Shown: positions 1-8,900 of the stretch, in pieces
How the letters are laid out: the number at the start of each line of letters is the position of its first letter
Position numbering within the stretch: the first letter of the stretch is position 1
Assembly: GCA_936440205.1 (NCBI GenBank)
Contig: OW387139.1
Span: forward strand, 36,606,378-36,670,377
Length of the DNA: 64,000 nucleotides
Direction: 5' to 3'
From: Lepidonotus clava
Lineage: Eukaryota > Annelida > Polychaeta > Phyllodocida > Polynoidae
Translations under genes and position numbers: made by a program
The notes under the pieces: model-generated
Database searches by the model: none
What the model was told of the DNA's origin: nothing
What the model saw: the letters and a program-made list of their open reading frames with translations, nothing else

Positions 1-508
1 CTCCACGCCCCACATAACTTAGGGGTTCCTAATTTAGAGGAGGATGCACCTTTATGAAGAGAAAGAAATTTAGCGGTTTTACAAGTTATTAAAAAGTTAT
101 TATCAGTATAAGTCATTGTGATTATGGACAGTATCAATTACAATTATCTGCACTGCCCTTGCAGTATTGAAAGTGGGTATGGAAAAGTAACAGAAAGCGA
201 CGCCCTCCTACACGGATACAGGATTTGGGGAGTGACTAATGGACCTACATTACCAGATTAGGCAGAGTGTAAGAAGAAAAGTGCAACATGTACGAAAAAA
301 TACATCGAGTGCTCAGCAGATGTGAAAGCTGAAACAGCGCATGCACCCATAGTATAATGTATGCAATTGACTATACGAGTTTAGCTACAGCCTTTAGCTT
401 GTCTATCATCGGGGGAAATTTAACCTTGTGAGATAAATCTAATTAGGATCCTACTATTCATTTTGGGCAGTCGAAATGGCTGAGGGCATTACTTTGTCTG
501 TATGGGTA
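1..508. other. non-coding DNA, nothing recognised
   Basis: I see no exon, RNA gene or clear repeat in this stretch. Reading frames are short and lack codon bias or known motifs. It could hold upstream sequence or intron of the DUOX gene, whose first exon was not found. Confidence 0.5.
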
Positions 509-512
509 TTTA

Positions 513-729
513 AGGCCCTACTACATTGAACGACTTGGGCTGCGATATTGGGTGCAATATGATGATATCACAGACAATTAACATACCAGTACAAGACTGA
601 TATTGTTGTTAAAAATTAACAATTTTTGAGCTTTGTACACATGGCTATCAAAAGATTTTGTCTCTGATATATACAGTTTCTCTGTGACATCGTCCGTCGC
701 GGCTCATGTCGTGTAGTGTAATAGGGGCT
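513..729. repeat. MITE-like inverted-repeat element, copy 1
   Basis: The ends are imperfect inverted repeats of about 35 bp. The left arm starts AGGCCCTACTACATT and the right arm, read in reverse, starts AGCCCCTATTACACT. Both arms run on through a shared GACTTGGGCTGC-type word. A possible short duplication TTTA flanks it (509-512 and 730-733). There is no coding capacity. Size (217 bp) and layout fit a non-autonomous DNA transposon, perhaps PIF/Harbinger-like from the TTA-type target, which is inference. A second copy lies at 2246-2455. Confidence 0.5.
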
Positions 730-733
730 TTTA

Positions 734-2245
734 GGGATGACGTCTTAGAAAAATGGCACATATTAGAGGCAAAATTCAAATGTAAAACACTCCAAATTGC
801 AATGTGTATACAATTGTCTCAGGTCTATATGTGATTTGTCTGTAATATCATAATACAACGCCTCATAGGCCTACGGCAGCTAAAGTCGTGCAATACGGGC
901 TTCACGCAAAAGCTCCAGTGGGTCGGGACGTACTAAGCCCAAGCTAACATGTAAAGCGACCAAGAGAATTCTTCAGAAGGAAACTTTCAGATCCGCCCTG
1001 ATTGTGACAGACAGGAATTGACTCACTTTAAGTTTGATTGAAGAGGCAAAACCTTTACTGACATTTTCCTTAGTGCAATGTCCTTTACGCTCAAAAGTGC
1101 CAATTATGATTTAGAACGTAAAGCGCATGAAGCGCACATAATATTCAATATTCTTGTTTCTTCAACGTAAAACATATACATACATATATCAAAAGCAAAA
1201 GGTCAATTAAAGGCCTCCTAACCTTGATATATAAGAATTCACCACCTTCAATTGGTTTACGGTTCTTTGACGAGTCTGCTTCACTCATGCGAAGTTCAAT
1301 TGCTAGCAATTTAAAATCACGGGAAAAAAAAGAAGTCGTGATGACGGCCAATGACATGGTCCGATGCGTGGAACAGTCATGTAGACATATAATTAGGAAA
1401 TCGTAGGTATCTAGGCTAAACAGACTGGTGACAGGTGTCGTCAGAATCTAACATACCAGTCGATTCCCGAAGCGATGGGTGGCGAAGATATATACGTTTC
1501 CTCATGTCTCCATGTCTCCAGGGCGGGGTGGTCGTGAATGTGGGATGGGTGCCACTCCCCAAGCAGTACGAGGTTGTCTCGACTTGAGAGGACGATTGGA
1601 GGGCGGCTATCATGGCACTCGTGTTTGAAGAGCTAAAACGAAAGTAACATATTTGCTGTTGACTAGAAGACACTTCAAAGATGTGTGGCATAATGTCAAA
1701 AACGTTTTGTCGCCTTATGTACATTTGTGTGAGAAGAACTACTAGTTCCTCAAAAGTAGTTACACTGCCCCTTCGATTATTACTTTCACAAGTACAGGTA
1801 GTTAGATTTTGAGAACTTAAGTAAATAGGAAGGTAAGAAGAATTAAATACTCTTTCTAAAGTAGACTTTAGAATTAAACGTAAGCTTTACATAAAGGTTC
1901 AAACACGAGTGTAAAGGCTTATCCTCATTGGCAGAAAAAGGCAGCTTACAAGTGCTAGTCGGCGGCTGACAACAGTAAAGAGTTGTCAGTGGCCATCTAA
2001 TTATTGACAGCAGCAGACTTAACATGGCGCATAGTTGCCTGACATAATCGAAATCACGCCAACAATCATTTGTCGGCAGCCAACAATGGTACAATGTTGT
2101 AGCTGTCCGCAGCCGAATTACCAGATTAAACTATACTGGATTTTGTAAGCAAAAACGGCGCCCACAATGATTATTGGTTTGTCAGCTGCAATTCAAGTCA
2201 GCCACCTGCAGACTCCAGCTAGTCGGTATGTGAGAACGACCCTAA
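734..2245. other. non-coding DNA between two MITE-like copies
   Basis: No gene is supported. Near 750-815 there is diverged similarity to the inside of the copy at 2246-2455 (a shared ACATATTAGAG word and CTCCAAATTGC word), so this may be a decayed related repeat. The part around 1950-2110 has scattered GTCGGCGGCTGACAAC-type words without clear periodicity. Confidence 0.4.
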
Positions 2246-2455
2246 AGTGTCATTACACTTCATGACTTGGGCTACGATATGACAATGTCATAGGGAAAAA
2301 GTACATATTAGAGATGATATTCATGGTTATACTAATGTAACATGCTCCAAATTGCCAAATTTCAATAAGTATCTGACTCGTATATGCAAATGTTTCTATT
2401 TTATCATCAAATTGAGTTGATATCTCAGCCCAAGTTGTGTAGTGTAATAGCGCCT
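2246..2455. repeat. MITE-like inverted-repeat element, copy 2
   Basis: Left arm AGTGTCATTACACTTCATG and the reversed right arm AGGCGCTATTACACTACAC share the same core with each other and with the copy at 513-729, and both continue into ACTTGGGCT. Length is about 210 bp with no coding capacity. The flanks TAA and TCA are not an exact duplication. Two copies with the same ends in 2 kb suggest a moderately abundant non-autonomous family. Confidence 0.5.
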
Positions 2456-3626
2456 TCAGTGGAAGGAGGTTCCAGCACTGCGAGAGTAGACCCATAAAGA
2501 TAATACCTTATGTAAGGGTTGAAACAGTTTCCATCCTGACCTTGGCTGACACCCATAGTGGTAAGCAGTTATTGTAAAGGCTAATTGTGTGTACACTGTT
2601 ATGGTACGTTGAACCCTGATAGGGATAACAACATGAAGATCCCAACACTTTATAGTTTAGGTCAGTGTGACATCTTCCACTCAACATAAAAACTTTTGGC
2701 TGGACCACCTGTGTTTTTCTTCCTTATTATTGTCCTATGATGGCTGCCATGTAAATTGTTCTCGCCCTAATGCTTTAGTTTCGTTGGTAATGCACGTCGT
2801 ATGTGAAAGACATTCCTTCCCCACAATATAACAGGCTTAGTTCATTATACGGTTTTATCTATTGTCAGTTGACTTATTATAAAATCCCAAATTCCAGCTA
2901 AGTGACAACATTTTGCACATCCCGAAGTATATAGATGAATATTACTTTTTGATACCATAGCACACCATGGTCAGAATAATAGTTTCCACGGTGCGTAAGG
3001 GCTATGGCTAGGCTAAGAATATGGTGTGGACATACACTGGAAACGATTAGAACAGTGTGGGTGAAAATTGTTGACAATGTGGTAACAAGTCCCAGTTACT
3101 TGGTCCCATTTGCTCCCAATCACTTCTGCAACATGTCCAGTCATTTCTCATGATGTTTTGAATGTTGTTTTAGTTGATTCACCCGTTGTGTATGAAATAA
3201 TGAACTACAATTTGAATATAAGAATAATGTCCACACATACATGTATAGACAGTAAGTATATTTTGGATGAGGACTGTAAACAATTATCTTTCATATTTTT
3301 ATAGAAATCTGTTTACACTTGGAGCCTCAGTTCAAATGCAATTATGTCATAAGTTTTTCGAAAACATCTTTACTTAATATATTAAAAAGAGCTTATCTTG
3401 AAATAGGAAATTGACTTCATAAAGATCCCATGGAGTTAAATATTGTAACATTCTATTTCGTTAGAGCTGTCCTGTTGTGTAGAAAACTTTCGAGGGAATA
3501 GATTTCCGGGACCAATTCGTGGAAACTATCATACCTTGCATACCAGACAAACGAGGTCACCCTATTTCATATGTTTTGAGATTTATATACTTAAAAAACC
3601 ACACACAACTGCTTATTTTCTTGAGC
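2456..3626. other. non-coding DNA left of the Polinton
   Basis: Nothing recognised. I looked here for a signal-peptide exon of DUOX (an ATG followed by a hydrophobic stretch and a phase-1 splice donor) and did not find one. Confidence 0.4.
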
Positions 3627-3632
3627 TGTATG
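3627..3632. repeat. left target-site duplication TGTATG of the Polinton
   Basis: The six bases before the left terminus are TGTATG, and the same six follow the right terminus at 21389-21394. Six base pairs is the duplication length known for Polinton/Maverick integration, so the two copies fix both ends of the element. Confidence 0.9.
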
Positions 3633-3769
3633 AGTAGTATGATGGAGTCGCTGGCGCGCATAGTCAATGCTACTAAGTAGGTCAGTAGGTCACTACGACC
3701 GAGTTTAGGTCTAAAATAGGTTCATAGCTTAATAGAGACTTTGAATAATTAGGTCATTACGACCTACTT
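3633..3769 (+). repeat. left terminal inverted repeat of the Polinton
   Basis: These 137 bp match the reverse complement of 21252-21388. The outer 45 bp and the inner 45 bp agree almost completely, and most differences lie in the middle around 3692-3715. It contains AGGTCA hexamers at 3679-3684 and 3687-3692 (direct, 2-bp spacer) and at 3751-3756. Confidence 0.9.
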
Positions 3770-3790
3770 ATAAAAGCTATTTTTGTAATT

Positions 3791-3810
3791 AGGTCAGAGG
3801 TCAGAGGTTA
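3791..3810 (+). promoter_or_regulatory. triple AGGTCA-type direct repeat, one-base spacing
   Basis: AGGTCA at 3791-3796 and 3798-3803 and AGGTTA at 3805-3810 are separated by single G bases. This is the layout known as DR1, bound by RXR, HNF4 and COUP-TF type nuclear receptors. It lies just inside the left terminal repeat. The match is seen directly; binding or use as an enhancer is inference. Confidence 0.4.
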
Positions 3811-3823
3811 GAAATATTAGAAA

Positions 3824-3957
3824 ACAGGGTCACTGAGAAAACATGTCAGGGGAAGAGCGCGTGGAACGACGTGGAGACCGGAGGCCGTAAGGCCGGAGGT
3901 CTGCACGTCGTTCCTCAACGCGCTCTTCCCCTGGCATGCTTTCTCAGGGACCCTATA
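3824..3957. repeat. long hairpin A inside the Polinton left end
   Basis: An imperfect inverted repeat of about 134 bp. The stem includes GGGGAAGAGCGCG and GGAACGACGTG, each with its complement on the other side. The apex holds TGGAGACCGGAGG and a second CCGGAGG. GC content is well above its surroundings. It lies between the terminal repeat and the 3' end of the leftward gene at 4451-5389, where a terminator or RNA-processing signal could sit. It shares its apex with hairpin B. Confidence 0.8.
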
Positions 3958-3999
3958 TTCTGGTTACGGCTAAAATATTACATATGTTCTGATATTTTT

Positions 4000-4139
4000 A
4001 TTGCAAAGGGGGCGGTGCGGGCATTCCATGGGAGGGCTGTTTTAGGAATGAGGTGGAGACCGGAGGCACAGCCGGAGGTCTCCACCTCATTTCTAAAACA
4101 AACCCTCCCATGGGCTGCGCGCACCGCCCCCTTTGCAAT
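4000..4139. repeat. long hairpin B inside the Polinton left end
   Basis: A second inverted repeat of about 140 bp. The stem runs from TTGCAAAGGGGGCGGTGCG inward through CCATGGGAGGG and GTTTTAG to ATGAGGTGGAGACC, all matched on the far side with few mismatches. The apex carries two CCGGAGG copies, as in hairpin A, although the stems are otherwise unrelated. Frames read across the hairpins are by-products of the repeats and not genes. Confidence 0.8.
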
Positions 4140-4230
4140 TTTATCACTTATACTATTACTATTCGATTCGATTATATCTACTTTATGTGTATGTATTCAT
4201 TTAATATGATTTTGATAAAGTTTCGTCTTC

Positions 4231-4311
4231 ATATTCATTAAATAATATTCGTATAGAAACTGAATATAGAGTTTTCCTGTTTATATTGATTAAATAATAT
4301 GCGTATAGAAA
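4231..4311 (+). repeat. AT-rich direct repeat downstream of the leftward block
   Basis: Two copies of about 30 bp (4231-4260 and 4283-4311) share ATTAAATAATAT, then CGTATAGAAA. They lie in the 3' non-coding region of the leftward gene ending at 4451. Role unknown. Confidence 0.5.
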
Positions 4312-4450
4312 ACACAACATATAAAATTCGTTTATAAGTTTTATTCATTAGAAACATATATAGAAACATATTTACAGTGTCACAGATACATGGTGTAATC
4401 TTTTATTTACATTGAAACTGTTCACAAAGTGAAAAATATATAATACAAAA

Positions 4451-5389
4451 TCATTTACACTGTTGGCATAAGAAAACATTGTTTCCGTTGCCTGGTAATA
4501 AACAAATTAAACAATGAGAACAGTTTCGGGCAAGTGTCCTTATCTTCGGCTGTTTCAGTTTCTCTTTGTTCCATGTGTGAGTGTATACATATGTGTGATG
4601 AGGATTTCTGACGGATTTAGCAATGGTATGGTGAAAGAGAGACTGTGCTTTGAAAAAGTTACAGTCTACTTCAGTCGCCAACACATTGTGACCGAAAACA
4701 GGATTCATTTGCACCTGGTATGAAAAGAAATTTTCGATGGCCTGAATGTAAATTGATTTCAGCTCACAGTGTAGTTGTATACATGTAAAACAGAACAAAG
4801 GACCAACAAAAGTGACATCGGAATCACGGATTCGACATTTACAAAAGGCCTGTGAAACGGCTGTCACTTTATGTTGCTCAATGAAAACCATAAGTGACTT
4901 TACACTGTTGACGGTGTATCTGGTAGTAACTCTGAAACATGAGTCTTGATGATGTTGATACACCGCCAAACAGTAGTCCTTGTGGTTATCGCCGTTGATA
5001 AGCTGGCTCGTTGCGAAACTATACCCGTCCCACATAGCTTCTGTAAAAGTGGAACAGGATCGCGTCGTACCAGTGGTGTGGTCTACAGTACTAACATGGT
5101 GTGGTTTCAGATAAAAGTCGCTGTACTGTGCGGGGATAATCTCCCAAAAGAAATATCCACTACATCCGCAAAGTACAGCCACTTTATCATTTTTGGGTAT
5201 AAGTTGAAAATTAATGTCTGCTGATGGATAGTTAGAGTCGAGAGGACTATCCGGAGATTCAGGTCGTGACTCAGCAATATTGAGAAATGATAAATCGAGA
5301 CCCCAACTAAGTGTGGTCTCGTTATCATTTGTTGATGAATCATTGCTTGCCAAATCGATTAGAAAATCCGAATAGCTGCTGTCGCTCAT
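4451..5389 (-). CDS. Polinton accessory protein with cysteine-rich C-terminus, function unknown
   Basis: A 312-residue frame starting at an ATG (MSDSSYSDFLID). I do not recognise the family. The N-terminal third is acidic and serine-rich. A middle cluster has CKC and two further cysteines about 20 residues on (roughly residues 185-215), and the last 30 residues hold CSHCLIC and CQQC, a likely zinc-binding knuckle. It is the last gene of the leftward block, downstream of the polymerase and separated from it by a T-rich stretch. A nucleic-acid-binding or regulatory role is a guess from the zinc-ligand spacing only. Confidence 0.65.
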   Translation of the reverse strand: MSDSSYSDFLIDLASNDSSTNDNETTLSWGLDLSFLNIAESRPESPDSPLDSNYPSADINFQLIPKNDKVAVLCGCSGYFFWEIIPAQYSDFYLKPHHVSTVDHTTGTTRSCSTFTEAMWDGYSFATSQLINGDNHKDYCLAVYQHHQDSCFRVTTRYTVNSVKSLMVFIEQHKVTAVSQAFCKCRIRDSDVTFVGPLFCFTCIQLHCELKSIYIQAIENFFSYQVQMNPVFGHNVLATEVDCNFFKAQSLFHHTIAKSVRNPHHTYVYTHTWNKEKLKQPKIRTLARNCSHCLICLLPGNGNNVFLCQQCK

Positions 5390-5997
5390 ATTGAAGCTGT
5401 AATATAATATATGGCTACACTAAGCAACTAGATGAATAAAATATGGGTAGCCAGTTATTTTTGTAGTATTTACTATTTAGTATGTACTAAGAAAATAACT
5501 GGTAGTGGGTAGACACCTTAAATTTCTCTGTGATTCGCTGAGATTTTCGCTGCCGGGAGTTCTACCCTAGATAAAGCCATGCATAAAGCCATGCATTTTT
5601 TTGTTTTCTCTGAGATATTGTATAATTTTTTATTTTTTTTAATATTTTTCTAATTTTTAAAGTTTTTTTTCATTTTTTTAGACAAATATTTATATTTCAA
5701 GCATTTTTTTCTGTCTCTATGTGAGATTTTGTATAATTTATTTTTACTTTTATTATAATTTTAAAGTTTTTTTTTTTTCTTTTTAAACAATTATTTCTTT
5801 TTTTAATTTCAACTTTTGAATATTTTTTTTAATTTCAACTTTTGATAAATGATATGTACAAGCTTAATTTTCTTTTTCTTTTTATATTTTTTATATTTTT
5901 TTGTTGGAGTATTTCTTTCATAAATGATATATTTTGTAGTTATAAGTCTGTTATTTTTTCAGAATTAAAGAATATTTACAACATGATTGCCGAATTC
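5390..5997. other. AT-rich spacer between polymerase and accessory gene
   Basis: About 600 bp, very T-rich on the + strand between 5600 and 5960. At the right end is a short tandem duplication of ATAAAGCCATGC (about 5573-5597). An inverted repeat CCAGTTATTTT / AAAATAACTGG (5451-5461 and 5492-5502) lies 60-110 bp upstream of the start of the leftward gene ending at 4451 and may belong to its promoter. The A-rich leftward transcript would suit a polymerase 3' UTR. Confidence 0.45.
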
Positions 5998-8900
5998 CTA
6001 GATATCTAAGGGTATCGTGCTCACTCCGTCTTCACAAGTTTTTCTTTTTATATATTGATAACTTAAGCCTGTCTTTTTCTGTTTGTATGTTATTATATGA
6101 TGATCTACAACTTTGAAACCAGTGTTAACGGCGTCCATCGTGATTTGTGTTTCGAGTACGGTGTTAAAAGATTCCATGTCAAGTATGTTTTGTTTCTGTA
6201 TGACACCTTTACAGCTAGTTTTCTTTTCTTTTCCATGACCGATATAACATTTTGAATTTAGTGAAGTCATTTCATCTCCTTCCCATTCAATTTTGAATAG
6301 TCCTGGGGTCCGTTTATCATATTTTTCTCTTTCTTTACAACATGGTTGTGGAAACCATGGTAAATTATTTGTTTTTGCTATTATATATTGTTCCCTGTGA
6401 TGTTCATTATCACAAGATTCTGATGGTAACCATAAGTGGCGTTCTCTATAATAGGCTTCTCTTTTTTCTGGAATTATTAATTCATCTAAAGTCTGTGCGC
6501 TGAGGGCGAAATACAGACTATCTGTATCCATTTCACAGAGTTCAAAGTCAGATTCTTCGATGTACTTTGATAAGAAGTCGTAGTAAAATTGTAACATTTT
6601 CAGTTTTGCGTATTGATATACCATGAAACCTATTTGAACTGGAAGGTCGTATGTTATTGACGTAGGGAGTGATGAGACTTCACATGTATCTTCACACAAG
6701 TCTTGGACATCTTGTACTGTCCAGTGAAGAGCTATTCTAGCGGCTTTTTCTGGTGTCATATATCGAGTGTTTGTGAAGTTTTGTTTGTTACAAATCGTTT
6801 TTCCATATGAACTGTTTCCTAGGAGTTTGTAGAGGTCAGAGAGAATTTTACAGTCAGGGTTTTTGTCGCCCTTTCTTCGTGCCTCTGTTACTTGATCAAC
6901 AAATGAGAGAAACGATTTCTGTGGTATGTATTCAACTAGTAAGTGAACTTTTGTTACGATTAAGCCTTTTTCTAAATACCATTTAAGTAGTGGTGAACCT
7001 AATAAAATATTTTTTGCAAAATAACTTCCGATTAATTGACGTTGTGGCCTTTTGACTCTATCGTTCTTTAATAGATGTTGTTTCATGTGTTCTCCTACAT
7101 CATCTCTTGACACCATTGTATTTTTGAAAATGGGCGTCATTTCTTCAAATTTGAATTTAAGGTGCTCAGGTGTGTGTATGTCCACCGATACTAGTCCAAA
7201 AATAGTCCCATTTTTTACACCGTTTATTATATCTATTTCAGAAAGGATATTGTGTGTGTTTGGAATCGGTATGCTCCACAGTGATTTACATGCTATAACA
7301 CTGTTGTTGTTATTCTTGTCTTTGTTCCAGTCACATTCGTATTTCTCAATGACAGTATAACCTATTAGTTCTAGATACAGTGTTGTTTTAAGAGTTTGTC
7401 GACATCTTTCTGACATTAGTTTACGACCTTTATCAGTAGAGAGAGTGTTTTTATTCATGTGACACGCGTGCCCATGCCAGTAGCAACCATGAAATTGATA
7501 CACGGTTTTTGTATCTGGAACCAGGCCGTCCACTCGAACTCTTTTTGTACCCACACTAACTTCCCCATGGTTATAAGCATGTAGTATTTTAACTTTGTCT
7601 GTAATCTCTCGAAACCGCAACCATTCTGTTGCAGCGCGACTGACTTTTTGAGATTGTTCAGGTTTGTAATTGTTACTACTTCTGCGGACTACAAAGTACC
7701 CCGTACAGTGTTCTTCACCCATACATTTAAGGTAAAGACTGTTTGCATCTACTCCTATGATATGACGGCACACTTTACTTAATGGTCCGAATGATCTGCC
7801 CCGTATTCGTGTCACTCCTGCTTTTTGATGTCTATGAAATATAATCGATGGACCACCTACCAAATTGCTTCTAATTAATTTGTGTACATCTTTGTCTGCC
7901 TCTGAGAATATAATGTAAGGAAGGCTGTTTGATGATGTGTTATCAAATAGAAATTTTAGTGTAAGGCCTGGAAGAGTCAGACCATCTTTGAACATATCTA
8001 TTCCTCTTTCACTGAAAAATTTCATGTGTTGGTTTATAGCTTTGACAAAAGGTTCTACATCTTTGTTATTGTAATATATTAGATAATCTCTGAAAGTTGT
8101 CATTCCATTATCTTTCCACACTTTCTTACACTTGGCATAGTCTTCCGCTGATATAGAAGTACCCGTAAGTGAACTATAGAAAGCTGAGCGAGGTGGAAGT
8201 TTTAAGTTCCCTAGTTTTCTAGTTGATGTCATCCACTCATATGGAAAGAACCCTTTACTTTCATCTTGTAGGAAAGCTTTTAAATAGCTAGCATACGAGT
8301 ATCCGGGAGCTAGATAATTTAACATGTCTAAATAAACACAGTTCTCTGTGTAGACAGCTATGTATTGATTACTCCTTTTTATGGTTTTCATCTCAGCTGT
8401 TTGCTTCTTTGCATAGAAGGAATGGAAATCTCGCTTTATTAGATTTAAGTCGTAGCGACCCGAATTGAAACCTATGACAGGTACTCTGTAAATATAGTTC
8501 ATAAGACGAATTTTGATTTTATCTATTCTGTGCGAAGTTTTATTGCTACTCTTTTTTCCTATACTCTTCATTAGTGATTTAGGCACTTTTTTTCCTTCGG
8601 CAATCTCGTTTTTCTTATACTTTTCAAGCTTTTTTATTATGTCAGAGAAACGTGTTTCTACAACAGCTCCTATTTTTTCAGCTAACTTTTGTATGTAATC
8701 CAGAGTGTTGTGAACTATTTCATCATTTTCTCCATCACTTTTTCTTATGAAACAAACTGGTTTTTCCCACTCTGGAAAGTCACTTGCTACACTAGATGAA
8801 AGCGGTACATGATGTGATTCGACTACTGTATTAGTTGTCTGAACATCACCTTTTGTTTTGTGAGAAAAATAACTTTCGAAATCATACACAATTTTGTATG

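Noticed and set aside
3871-4241. Open frames with repeated METGG...AGGLH words
   Set aside because: They start at GTG codons inside the two hairpins and exist only because the hairpin apices are similar; no ATG or codon bias supports a gene.
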